From Zarea fungicola (taxonomy: Eukaryota; Ascomycota; Sordariomycetes; Hypocreales; Cordycipitaceae), in the NCBI GenBank assembly GCA_900169235.1, contig FWCC01000179.1, positions 124,001 through 188,000 on the forward strand: a stretch of 64,000 nucleotides of DNA. Reading direction: 5' to 3'. Position numbers and translations under genes: made by a program. The notes under the pieces were generated by a model, which worked only from the letters and a program-made list of their open reading frames with translations, did not search any database and was not told where the DNA came from. Shown piece after piece: positions 1 to 11,741 of this stretch. The first letter of the stretch is position 1. Each line of letters starts with the position of its first letter.

Positions 1-14
1 ATCGAGCAATTCAT

Positions 15-752
15 ATGAACCACCCACAAAATCAACAGCCGCAGGCACCAAGAGGTGACGGTGTTCGTGGTGGTCGCGGAGGTCGTGGACACGGCCGCGG
101 CAGAGGAGGCAGAGGAGGCAGAGGCGGATGGGGGGCCGGACGAGGTGGCAACCACGGTCACAGAGGAGCTGGCTCACCACAGCAAGCTGCTGGCACAATT
201 CCCACGGTGCGAGAGGTTATTCCCGGTACCGGAGTCTTTATCATTCTCAAGGAGGACCAGCCCACGGGACAGGAAACCCGTGGTGTAGTGTCGGAGGTCC
301 TGACGTCTGGAAACCATCCGCGCGGCATCAAAGTGCGCCTACGCGATGGACAAGTCGGCCGGGTTCAGCGAATGGACAAGACGTTCAGAGAAGAGGCACC
401 GGCAAGTGGCAGCAGACAGGTGGATGCCGGTGAAGGGGCCCAAGGGACAGCCGCTTCGCCGGCTTCGAGACTGAATGCAGGCGGGGCATCTACGAGCAGT
501 GGTAGTATGAGGTTCTCGCACAAATACACGGATGTCCGCAACGATGACTATTTAGAGGGGCCGCCGGAAAGGAGTTTTGCGGATTTTTTGCCGGCAGATT
601 GGGATATTCCTGTTGTCTCGAAAAAGAATAAAAAGAAGGGGGTGAAAGCGGCCGCGGACCCGGTGATGACGGCGAAGTGCCCGATGTGCGAGGAGTTTGA
701 GGGTGATGAGGCCGCTGTTACTCATCATATTGATCAAGTGCATCTAAGTTGA
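15..752 (+). CDS. YwbE-like (DUF2196) protein with RGG tail and C2H2 finger
   Basis: Single exon, 245 aa. Residues 1-55 are an Arg/Gly-rich RGG segment typical of RNA-binding proteins. Residues about 62-121 match the YwbE/DUF2196 domain, including the stretches FIILKEDQPTGQETRGVV and HPRGIKVRLRDGQVGRV; this small domain is common as a stand-alone bacterial protein of unknown function. A basic KKNKKKG patch follows near residue 205. The C-terminus carries C222-x2-C225-x12-H238-x4-H243, a C2H2 finger that could also be a UBZ-type ubiquitin binder. The arrangement suggests a nucleic-acid or RNP-associated role, but no function is established. The ATG at 15 is close to the window edge, so an additional upstream exon cannot be excluded. 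The gene reads toward clathrin heavy chain, 1.25 kb downstream on the same strand. Confidence 0.82.
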   Translation: MNHPQNQQPQAPRGDGVRGGRGGRGHGRGRGGRGGRGGWGAGRGGNHGHRGAGSPQQAAGTIPTVREVIPGTGVFIILKEDQPTGQETRGVVSEVLTSGNHPRGIKVRLRDGQVGRVQRMDKTFREEAPASGSRQVDAGEGAQGTAASPASRLNAGGASTSSGSMRFSHKYTDVRNDDYLEGPPERSFADFLPADWDIPVVSKKNKKKGVKAAADPVMTAKCPMCEEFEGDEAAVTHHIDQVHLS

Positions 753-2004
753 GAATAGCCGGCGAGCGACGAATTAGGACAAAAAAAAAGGGACAGCAAC
801 CAGGCCAACGGCGTGGTTGTGCGAGCCGTGCTAGAGTAGGACGGCATGTTCGCATCTCTGGGCAGCGATATAGCAACTTTTCCAACAAGTAAACGAGAGG
901 AAATTGCCAAAGGTGATTAATTGATATTGGAACATTTTGCCGCGAGTTAGTATTCGGTCACCTGAAAAATGCCTGTTGTAAATCTTGGCCATGTTGGGTG
1001 TAGGCCAGATGGCAGGAATGCAGGCAGCTTCAAGTTTTGTTTGACGGTTTATAAGTAGTCATGGATCAAATGATGTTAGCAGATAGGATATGAAAGTAAA
1101 AAAAATCTCGAGTTTAAATGTTGAAAATTATCAACTCATTAGAGGCTTGATTCACTCACTGACTTGCGTCGGTAATGAAGCCATCACCGGGATGGGGGTA
1201 CGTACCTTGTAAACGCAGTGTGGGCCCTTTGGACAGTTGAAGACATGCTGGTGATACAGTACAGTGAAGTACACAGTGAGTGACAACTGAGGCAGCGCCT
1301 GTCAACCAGGGAGCGCACAGTGTGAGGAACATGATTGATCCACCTGTTTCCAAATAGACTGGGGCAGCCCACAGGGTGCTTGTTCCTGGGCCAATTAGGG
1401 CTAGCTAGAGCTGTGGCGGTGGTTCTGCAGCCAAGCCACTCTAATATCTGTCCAGCAGCGAGTGCTGGTACCTGTGACTACGCACCAGTACAAAAATTGG
1501 GCCTTTGAAGGCGAGTGGTACGTACCCCCGCCCTGAGCTGCCCTTGAGCAAGCTGCCGTCCCCCAGGCTGCAGCAGGAAGGACACTTCGTGCAACTGCCA
1601 GGTAAGCCCCAATAGCAGCAAGCCTGACCTTCTCCTTTACCTCATCAAACCCTCATCTTCAATACGCGACGATTCTTCCGTACACGTTCCCCCACATCGG
1701 AAATCACTTCTCGCGACGCTCTCTTTCCTTTTCATCATTTTTCCTCATTGCTGCGTGCGATTTTTTATCCGACCTCTCCTTGTTTTTCTTGCGCCCCTGC
1801 CGCGCCGACTTCCGTGCATGGGCGTTGGGCCACACAAGCTTCCCACTCCCTAAACGTCATCGAATAGAGTTTCGTCACTCCTCCAGCGGAACTTGATCCT
1901 GCAACGCCCAAGCTGCGAGCTATTTCCTCTGCAGCATCCATCGGCAGCATCGAGCTGTAAACCTACCTGGCCCCAGGTGCTTATAGAGAATCACAGCTGG
2001 CGCC
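753..2004 (+). promoter_or_regulatory. 3' region of DUF2196 gene and clathrin promoter
   Basis: No credible gene. The left half is AT-richer 3' flank. From about 1620 to 1980 the + strand is strongly pyrimidine-rich, as in fungal promoters and leaders just upstream of a start codon. Several GTAC-containing words occur at 1196-1500 (for example CTGGTACCTG near 1466), with no assigned function. Confidence 0.5.
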
Positions 2005-5000
2005 ATGGCGCCTCTACCCATCAAGTTTCAGGAGCTCGTGCAGCTCGGCAGTGTAGGCGTTGACACGCAATCCATTGGCTTCAACTCCTGCGTAAGTACT
2101 TCACTTCTCCCATGTAATTCCTGGGGACCGTCTGGAGGCTAATTGATGTCCTGGCCGCGATAGACTCTCGAATCCGACTCATACATTTGTATCCGAGAAC
2201 AAAAGGCCGAAGGAGCCCAACCAGAGGTTGTCATTGTTGAGCTCAAAAAAGGCAACAATGTCACACGCCGCCCTATTAAGGCCGACAGTGCCATTATGCA
2301 CTGGAACAAGCAGATCATTGCCCTCAAGGCACAGTCCCGGACGCTGCAAATCTTCGACCTCGAGCAGAAGAAGAAGCTCAAGTCGTGCACAATGAATGAG
2401 GATGTTCAGTTCTGGAGATGGGTAAGCGAGACCACCCTTGGTCTCGTCACCACCACCAGCGTTTACCACTGGGACATCACCGATGCCTCCCAGGAGAGCC
2501 CAGTCAAGGTCTTTGAGCGCAACGCAAACCTCAACGGCTGCCAGATCATCAACTACCGCGTCAACAGCGACGGCAAGTGGATGGTTGTGGTTGGTATTTC
2601 GCAACAGCAAGGCCGTGTTGTTGGTGCCATGCAGCTCTACTCCAAGGACCGCGGCATCAGCCAGGCCATCGAGGGCCATGCCGCCTCCTTCGGCACTCTT
2701 CGCCTCGAAGGCGCCCCCCAGGATACCAAGCTCTTCAGCTTCGCCGTGCGCACCGCTACTGGTGCCAAGCTGCACGTTGTAGAAGTTGACCACGCCGAAT
2801 CGAATCCCGTCTTCCAGAAAAAGGCCGTCGACATCTTCTTCCCTCCCGAGGCCACGAATGACTTCCCCGTCGCACTCCAGGTCTCCCAAAAGTATGGCGT
2901 CGCCTACATGGTCACGAAATATGGTTTCATCCACCTTTACGATCTGGAAACGGCTACTCTCATCTTCATGAACCGCATCTCCAGCGAGACCATCTTCACA
3001 ACCTGCGCGGACGATGCCTCGGCCGGTCTTGTGGGTATCAACCGCAAGGGCCAGGTCCTCTCCGTCACCGTCGACGAAACCACCGTTATTCCCTATCTTC
3101 TGGAGAATCCCGCCAATACCGAGATTGCCATTAAGCTGGCTTCGCGAGCTGGTCTGCCTGGTGCCGACAACCTCTACGCCAGACAGTTCGACCAGCTCTT
3201 CAACGCTGGCAACTACCAGGAAGCCGCCAAGATTGCCGCCAACTCGCCACGTGGATTCCTGAGAACCGCGGAAACCATTGAAAAGTTCAAGCGTCTCCCC
3301 ACCCAGCCCGGCCAGATGGCCTTTACCCTGCAATACTTCGGTATGCTCCTTGACAAGGGCGCCCTCAACGAACACGAGACGATCGAACTGGCACAGCCTG
3401 TGCTGCAACAGAACCGCAAACACCTCCTCGAGAAATGGCTCGGCGAGAACAAGCTGGACTGCTCCGAGCGACTTGGTGATATGGTCCGCCCATACGACGT
3501 CAACATGGCCTTGACCATTTACCTCAAGGCCAATGTCCCGCAGAAGGTTGTAGCCGGTTTCGCCGAGACCGGACAATTCGACAAGATTCTGCCGTACGCT
3601 GCACAGACTGGCTACAAGCCCGATTACATCCAACTGCTCCAGCACATTATCCGTGTCAACCCCGAGAAGGGTGCCGAGTTTGCCACTGCTCTTGCCAATA
3701 GTGATCAGGGTCCCCTGGTTGACTTTGAGCGTGTTTGCGACCTTTTCCAGGCTCAAGGTATGGTTCAGCAGGCCACCGCTTTCCTCCTTGATGCCCTCAA
3801 GGACAACAAGCCTGAACATGCCCGTCTTCAGACTCGACTGCTCGAGATGAACTTGATGCATGCTCCCCAGGTCGCAGAGGCGATTTTGGGCAATGACATG
3901 TTCACTCACTTCGACAAGGCTCGCATTGCTCAGCTTTGCGAGCAGGCGGGTCTGGCCCAAAAGGCCCTGGAGCTCTACGAGGATCCCGAGGCCATCAAGC
4001 GCGTTGTTATCAATATCCCTGGCAGCCCCAACTTCAATCCCGAGTGGTTTACCAACTTCTTTGGCAAGCTTTCCGTCGAACAGTCATTCGACTGCCTTGA
4101 CGCCATGATTAAGGCCAACATTCGCCAGAACTTGCAGTCAGTCGTTAACATTGCGACCAAGTACTCTGAGCTGCTTGGGCCTGTTCGTCTCATTGACCTC
4201 TTCGAGAAGTACAAGACTTCTGAGGGCCTCTTCTACTACCTGGGCAGCATTATCAACCTTTCCGAGGATCCCGATGTCCACTTCAAGTACATTGAGGCTG
4301 CTACCAAGACCGGCCAATTCAACGAAGTCGAGCGCATCTGCCGTGATAGCAACAGCTATAACCCTGAGAAGGTGAAGAACTTCCTGAAGGAGGCTAAGCT
4401 CCCCGAGCAGCTCCCTCTCATCATCGTCTGCGACCGCTTCAACTTTGTCCATGACCTTATTTTGTACCTTTACCAGAATAAGCAGTTTCAGGCCATTGAA
4501 GTGTATGTCCAGCGTGTCAACCCCTCGAGAACCCCCGCTGTTGTCGGTGGTCTCCTCGACGTAGACTGTGAGGAGAACATCATCAAGCAGCTTCTTACTA
4601 CCGTCAATGCTCAGGAAATCAGCATTGACGAGCTTGTTGCCGAGGTCGAGTCCCGCAACCGTCTCAAGCTTCTTCTGCCATTCCTTGAGGCTACTCTTCA
4701 GGCTGGCAACCAGCAACAGGCTGTCTTCAACGCCTTGGCCAAGATCTACATTGATTCCAACAACAACCCTGAGAAATTCCTCAAGGAGAATGATCAGTAC
4801 GATACCCTCACTGTTGGTAAATACTGTGAGAAGCGTGATCCCAACCTCGCCTACATTGCCTACTCCAAGGGCCAGAATGATCTCGAGCTTGTCAACATTA
4901 CCAACGAGAACGCCATGTACCGTGCCCAAGCCCGCTACCTGCTCGAGCGCTCCGACTCTGAGCTCTGGAACTTCGTCCTCAGCGAGAACAACATTCACCG

Positions 5001-7166
5001 CCGTTCTGTTGTCGACCAAGTCACTGCTACTGCAGTTCCCGAATCTACCGACCCAGCCAAGGTTTCTGTTGCCGTGTCCGCTTTACTTGAGAATGATCTT
5101 CCTCTCGAGCTTATTGAGCTGCTTGAGAAGATTGTGCTCGAGCCGTCTCCCTTCAGTGACAACCAGAACTTGCAGAATCTTTTGCTCTTCACTGCTGCCA
5201 AGGCTGACAAGGGCCGTGTTATGGACTACATCCACAAGCTCGACGGATACAACGCCGACGAGATTGCCACCTCCTGCATTGATGTCGGTCTCTATGAGGA
5301 GGCTTTCGAAATTTACAAGAAGGCTGATAACAAGTCTGCTGCTGTCAACGTTCTCGTTGAGCACGTTGTGAGCATTGACCGTGCTCAAGCCTACGCTGAG
5401 GAGGTTGACCTGCCTGACGTCTGGAGCAAGGTTGCCAAATCACAGCTTGATGGCCTACGCGTTACTGATGGTATTGACTCATACATTAAAGCCGATGACC
5501 CTTCGAACTACAATGAGGTCATCGAGATTGCCACTCACGCTGGCAAGAACGAAGACTTGGTGCGATACCTCCGTATGGCCCGCAAAACGCTGCGCGAGCC
5601 TGCGATTGATACTGCCCTCGCCTTCTCCTACTCTCGTCTTGATCAGCTATCCGAGCTTGAGGACTTCCTTCGTTCTACCAACGTTGCCAACATCGAGGAG
5701 TCTGGTGACAAGGCCTACGATGAGGGTCTCTTTGAGGCTTCCAAGATTTTCTTCAGCAGCATCTCTAACTGGGCCAAGCTGGCCACCACCCTCGTTCACC
5801 TCGAGGATTACCAGGCTGCAGTTGACTGCGCCCGCAAGGCTAACAATATCAAGGTCTGGAAGCAGGTTCACGGCGCTTGCGTCAACAAGAAGGAGTTCCG
5901 CCTTGCCCAGATCTGTGGTCTGAACTTGATTATCGATGCTGAGCAGCTGCAGGAGCTTGTCAAGGACTATGAGTACAACGGTTACTTTGATGAGCTCATC
6001 AGCCTCCTCGAGCAGGGCCTTGGCCTTGAGCGTGCTCATATGGGTATGTTCACAGAACTTGGTATTGCCCTGTCCAAATACCATCCAGAGCGCCTGATGG
6101 AGCATATCAAGATTTTCTGGTCTAGAATGAACATGCCCAAGATGATCCGGGCGTGCGAGGAAGCCAACCTTTGGCCCGAATTAGTATTCTGCTACTACCA
6201 CTACGACGAGTTCGATAATGCCGCCCTGGCTGTCATTGAGCGCCCTGAGAACTCTTGGGACCATCAGCAGTTCAAAGAGATTGTCGTCAAGGTTGCCAAC
6301 TTGGAGATTTACTACCGTGCCATCAAATTCTACGTTGAGCAGCACCCATCTCTGCTAACGGATCTGCTCGCTGCTTTGACTGCCCGTGTTGACGTGAACC
6401 GCGTTGTCAAGATGTTCCAGAAGAACGACAGCCTGCCGCTGATCAAGCCCTTCCTACTCAACGTTCAGAGCCAAAACAAGCGCACTGTCAATGAGGCTGT
6501 CAATGACCTACTCATTGAGGAGGAGGACTACAAGACCCTCCGCGACTCGGTCCAGAACTACGACAACTACGATGCCGTTGAGCTAGCTGGCCGCCTCGAG
6601 AAGCATGACCTCATCTTCTTCCGTCAAATCGCGGCCAGTATCTATCGCAAGAACAAGCGCTGGGAGAAATCGATTGCTCTCTCCAAGCAAGACAAGCTCT
6701 TCAAAGATGCCATTGAGACTGCGGCTATTTCCGCGAAGACGGACATTGTTGAGGAGCTCCTCCGCTACGTACGTTTTTGCTAACAGATTCCATTATGTCC
6801 TTTACTAACGTGTAATAGTTTGTTGACATTGGCCACCGCGAGTGCTACACCGGCATGTTGTATGCTTGCAATGACCTCATCCGCCCCGATGTTGTTCTCG
6901 AGCTGTCATGGCGCAACGGTCTCAATGATTTCACAATGCCGTACATGATCAACATGCTCGCCCAGCAGACCAAGGAGATTGCTCTGCTCAAGGCCGACAA
7001 CGAGGCCCGTAAGGCCAAGGAGTCGGAACAGGTGAAGACAGAGGACAACACGCCTATTCTCGGCGCCGGCCGCTTGATGATCACGGCTGCCCCTGGCGGC
7101 GCTGCCTCACCCGCTTACGGTCAGCCCAACGGGTTTGCAGCCCAGCCAACTGGTTACGGATTTTAA
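2005..7166 (+). CDS. CHC1: Clathrin heavy chain
   Basis: Exons 2005-2091, 2164-6768 and 6819-7166 give 1679 aa, the usual length of clathrin heavy chain. The protein forms the legs of the clathrin triskelion that coats vesicles at the plasma membrane, trans-Golgi and endosomes. The first exon begins MAPLPIKFQELVQL, the conserved N-terminus of the beta-propeller (residues about 1-330). The linker and the stacked CHCR helical repeats follow, and the hub and trimerisation region includes the highly conserved LRYFVDIGHRECYTGML and LIRPDVVLELSWRNGLNDF. A RLMITA stretch about 30 residues from the end is placed like the QLMLT Hsc70-binding motif of animal clathrin. Intron 1 (72 nt) has GTAAGT and an in-frame stop; intron 2 (50 nt) joins the conserved RY-FVDIG. 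Codon use is strongly biased to C-ending codons, suggesting high expression. Confidence 0.98.
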
Positions 7167-7899
7167 GTCATAAGAAGTAATGAAAATCTTGTGACGCGGT
7201 CTCATGATGAGATAATAGACGTGGGGTCGGCGCTAGCCTGCTTGCAGGCCATAATATTTGTATCCAGACTCTTCTTTTTCTGGCCTTGGATCAGGCGGGC
7301 GCACTGGCAAGGAACGGCAAGTTTGACGTTGGGACGAAAGCGAATCTATTTTGGAAGTTGCATGGCGACCTGTTGAAAGAGTGAAGAAAATGGAGAACGG
7401 GTTGGATGGATAGTAGACAAAAAGACTGGGCGTGTTATTTGCGATTGATGTTGATGCTTGCATTTCTTTCTTCATCTGGTTCCGCAAGAAGCGTCTCTTT
7501 TTTTTTGTATTGGAGGGAGAAGACGAATTTAAGGAGACAGAATGGAGTGGAAACTTTCATGAAACCTGCAAGAAGGCCAGATGGTAACGTTGTCGTGAGC
7601 ACTGTATGTGTATGATAGTTTATTCAATTAATGTTTTTCTTTGATTTTTTGATTTAAAAGCCAAGGCCAATTTGGCAATAATGCTGACAACAGCGACAAC
7701 CAACGATAGTCATATGTTTAATAATATAGATTTAGGCTACTGTCGGTCTCGGATTGGGGTAGTTGAGTTTATTGATATAAAGTCGCTATAAAGAAGGCCT
7801 TCATAAACTAGGCCCATCATCGGTATATTTCAAAATACAATATGCAAAAGTTCGGCATCTAAAAGTAGCAGGGGGGGGGCACGTGCAGTTTATCTATCA
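7167..7899. other. Convergent 3' intergenic region
   Basis: Lies between the 3' ends of clathrin heavy chain (+) and the dipeptidyl aminopeptidase (-). AT-rich, with T-runs near 7497-7506 and 7630-7660, consistent with 3' UTR and poly(A) signals for both strands. A nine-base G run at 7871-7879 abuts a CACGTG E-box at 7880-7885, whose 3' location makes a promoter role unlikely. No gene seen. Confidence 0.5.
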
Positions 7900-10759
7900 T
7901 TAATTCAACAACTCCTGCACAGAACGTTTATTGGGGTTTGGCTTTGGATGGGCAATCTTGAGCCATTCACCGTTGAAGGCGTTGATGAGCCAGTTGTTTA
8001 ACTCTATCAGAAAGAAGTTACCGGTTAGCCAAACATTCCTTTGCTCCTTTTCTATAATATTGAAGAAAGGAAGAAAAGAAGAAAAGAAACTCACTATCAT
8101 AGACAATCTTGTTGCCGTTGTGGAAATAAATCCCATGGTCACTGTCCGGGAAAACATGCACATCATAATTCTCCACGCCCGCCAAGTCCAAATCATCCAG
8201 CAGCGTCAACGAATTCTGAAAGTGCACATTATCGTCGGCAGAGCCGTGCATGACCAAGAACCGCTTACTCTCGCCCAGCGCCGTCGCATTGCCAATACGG
8301 GACGCATCGTAGCCGGCGGCGTTTTGCTGCGGGGTGCTCATGTAGCGCTCCGTGTAAATAGAGTCGTAGAAGCGCCAATCCGTCACGGGCGCCACGGCCA
8401 TGCCGTAAGAATACGTCGCGCCGGCGTCCATTTCCAGCGTCTTGAGTGTCTGGAAGCCACCGTAGGACCAGCCCCAAATGGCGAGGCGGTCGGCGTCAAC
8501 GTAGTCGCGCGCGGCAAAGTGCTTACCAGCCGCAATGTGATCCTGTGCCTCGACGACGCCGAGTTGGTTGCGAACGAGGACGCGGTGCGCGCGGCCCTTG
8601 AAACCCGTGCCGCGGGGGTCGACAGTCACGACAACATAGCCGAGGGCCGAAGCCACGTAGGACTGGAAATCAACAGCGAAGCGCTTCGTTACGGTTTGTG
8701 AGTTGGGACCCGAGTAGTGCTGGAAGAGCACCGGGTACTTCTTGTTTGGGTTAAAATGCGGTGGCCGGCGCTCGACGTAGTTGAGGGAGACTGTGTCACT
8801 AATGTTGATGGTGCCATACTTGAGGACGGGGAGCTCGTGGGTGCGGGCGCGGTCGGCGAGGTTGGCATTGTCCTCAAGAACGCGGCTGTACGAGACCGAG
8901 TTGGACGGTGTGGCGACAATCTTCTGGGTGGGCACCTTGGGGCCGCGGTTGGAGAGGAGGGCGAATCCAGCGCCTGAGGAGAAGCTCACAGTGTAGTAGC
9001 CCTCCTCAGTAATGTCGGTGAATGGTTTCAATTCAGAACCGTCCAGCTTGACGGAGTAGACGTGGCGCTGGATGGAGGACTCCTTGGTGCCTACAAAGTA
9101 GACCAGGTTGTTCTTGAGGTCGACAGCAGATGGCGCGTCTTCCACCTCCCACTGACCAGAGGTGAGGACGACAGGTTCGCTGTTGTTGAGGGGTGTAAAA
9201 TAGCCAATGTGCTCATAGCCTTCGTGGATGATACCGTCGACGTAGCCATCGTAGCGACGGCCCTTGGATAAGTCGGCCGGAACGTAGGTCATGGTGTGAG
9301 AAATCTCAAACCAGCCGCCGTCAATGTCCTTGACGTTGACCGAGTTGACGACTTGGCCGGTACGAGCCGCCACGTCGATGAGCACGACCTTGAGGAAGTC
9401 ACTGATGCGATTCGTTTGCTTGACGAGGAGCTTGTCGCCAGCCCAGAGAACGTTGTTTATGATACGGTCATCGGCAGGAAACTCGCCGTCGGTCTTGGCA
9501 GAAAAGGACTGGCCAGCTTCAACGTCGAAGACGAGCAGGTCGACAACGGGATTGTGCGAACCAGCCTTGGGGTACTTGATGCTGACAATGTCAGGGTATG
9601 ATTCTTCGCCTGAGATGGGCTCATGGCCACTGGGCCGCGATTTGAAGTACTGGATGGGGAACTCTGGCACACCAGTTTCGTTTGTGCGCAGAAACGCGAC
9701 GTATTTTCCATTGTCAGACCACCACGTGGCCTTGTTGCCGCTGAATACCTCTTCCTCGTACACCCAGTCTGGGATACCGTAAAAGTATTCAGGGCCACCG
9801 TCCTTTGTGATTTGTACAACTTGCTTGCTGCCCTTGACATGGCGAATGTACATGTTGTTGTCTCGGGTGTAGGCAATGGCGTCACTCTGAGGGCTCCAGG
9901 TGGCGAGCTGGACGCGGACGTTTGTTTCGGAGCCGACCAAGGGCTCTACCTTTTGCGTCTCAACGTCGAGGACAAAGTAAATGGCAGTGAATGAGTGGCG
10001 CCAATTTTTTTGCTTTTCGATGGCTAGGAGAACACTCTTGAGATCCGGGCTGGGCACCATTGTTGAGGGGAAATACTGCTTGCCATCGTAGTTGAAGGAA
10101 GCCTCCTTCATGAGGATACTGGTGCGTACAGCGTTTGCGGCAGCCTCGGGTGTGTCTTGGCTGTTGCGAACATCCTCGACAACTAGGTGGCCGAGAGCGC
10201 TAGTGCCTTGCTCGAGTAATAGGCCATCCTGGCCGTCTGGGCTGGCAATCCAGCTGATGGACTTGTATCGTGCAGACCAGAATCCAGACTGGACTTGTTC
10301 GAGCGTAACAGCCTTGCCGGAGCCGCGTGAATCGGCATTGGGGTCGTGTTCGCTGTCGCTCGCGTGCCTGTGACCACCAGTAAAGAGGAAGAGGCCCAGA
10401 CCAAGGGCCCAGAAGGCGGCGAGGACAGTTGCGGCGATGATGAGGACGCGCTTTAAGCTGCGGTCCATGGGCAGCTGCTTGAAATTGTCGGCCGGATTGG
10501 AGCGGCGGGGCATTAAAGGCCCGTTTTCGAGGTCATTGGGGTCGTCATCGTCATGGTCGTCGCGGAAGCGGCCGTACTTGTCTTCAGCATCACGATAGCT
10601 CGTCTTGCGGTCGGCCGGGTCCTTGTCCATCTCTTCTTGCAGACGGTCGAAAACTAGACTGGTTGTGGAGGCGGACGAGAGTGAAGCTCTGGAGACTGGT
10701 TCATCAGGCTGGTGGTTGGCGCTGTCTGAGCCGGCGTGGTGGGCTGGGGAGGAAGCCAT
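7900..10759 (-). CDS. dapB: Vacuolar dipeptidyl aminopeptidase (DPP IV family, DapB/Dap2 type)
   Basis: Two exons on the minus strand, 10759-8095 and 8003-7900, give 922 aa. A type II membrane serine protease that removes X-Pro or X-Ala dipeptides from peptide N-termini, by family in the vacuolar membrane. A cytosolic acidic N-terminus (about 1-104) is followed by one transmembrane segment (about 105-127), an eight-bladed propeller region and the alpha/beta-hydrolase domain. The triad is visible: Ser765 in GWSYGG, Asp842 in GSADDNVHF, His875 in DSDHGIYFH. The 91-nt intron (donor GTGAGT, acceptor TGATAG) restores the conserved end [14 protein letters not shown]; without it the frame runs into Phe-rich nonsense. 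Golgi Ste13-type enzymes are the alternative localisation; length and tail fit both. Confidence 0.95.
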
Positions 10760-11741
10760 AGCTCAGATAGGCAGGTCGCCGGGAAGGCGGACGTTTGACT
10801 GGGAAGAGGTTGGTGGTTACGGGAGGTTTGGCCTGTGGGCGGTATCAGGACACCGGCATCGTTTGTCTACTATAGTCGTTTCGTTATCGATTTGTGGGAT
10901 GGGATGAGAGGGAGACAAGGGATGGATATAAAGAGCGGAAGGAGACGTATGGTCAATGGGGAATGATGGCTGATGCGCCGAGACTGGCATGCGACAGAGA
11001 ATATGAGCAGCTAAGCTCCTTCTGGAGGGTGCGGTTGGATTGGAGCTTGATCGTGGTGCTAGTGAGGCCCAGTGTACTTAGTGCCTCTGGTGGGAATGCA
11101 GGGAGGCTGCCTGCCGCTGGACGAGTAACTAGATACAGGGGAGGATATAGGGAGTGGGTGGCCGCTTATACGCTAATTAATACATTTTGCAGCCACAAGT
11201 ACATGTATCCAAGAAAGGTAATCCGTACTACAATAAACCTAGCAAGAAGGTATCCAAGTACCAAGTAAATGCACTCATCTCATACGCATCTCTTGACATG
11301 GTCTTGTCATCCATGATTGTAAAATTCAATATTAAAGTATCCCAGGAATTCGGTTCCGCTTGACACGGTATCAATGTCTACATTCCCTCCAGCTTATCGT
11401 GCATAATACAAGTGAGACACCCGTGGACAAAAGCCGCCTGGTCTCCGCCGTATCAGTCCAACAATTCCATCACATTGATTTTATTTCCATAAATGCCAAG
11501 TAATTTTCCTTCTTTTCAGTCCTTTCTTGTTTTCTTTTTTTAGAACGGGCAGGATCCAAATAAAACAACAAAAGACATGCCAAGCAGACCCATCACGCCG
11601 AATAATGAATCAAAAAGTCACAAAAAGAAAGAAATACCCAACCCCAACAAGCCTGTTCTTCTTTGTTCCTTTACTTGTTCAATTTTGCTGCCACTGCAGG
11701 TTATTTCCTCGTATTAATCGAACCCACTTCCCTTGCCACAA
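10760..11741. promoter_or_regulatory. dapB upstream region
   Basis: Upstream of the minus-strand aminopeptidase and downstream of the minus-strand gag-like gene. The part next to the aminopeptidase ATG (10760-10960) is purine-rich on the plus strand, so pyrimidine-rich on the coding strand, as expected for a leader. The rest is AT-rich flank. No convincing gene. Confidence 0.45.

Noticed and set aside
2179..3960. 593-codon open frame antisense to clathrin heavy chain
   Set aside because: Mirror effect of strong third-position bias in the real gene; no start context, introns or known domain.
4138..5019. 293-codon antisense frame in clathrin heavy chain
   Set aside because: Same shadow effect; composition is Leu/Val-rich as expected from complemented codons.
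7871..7885. G9 run next to a CACGTG E-box
   Set aside because: Located between two convergent 3' ends, so a promoter role is improbable.
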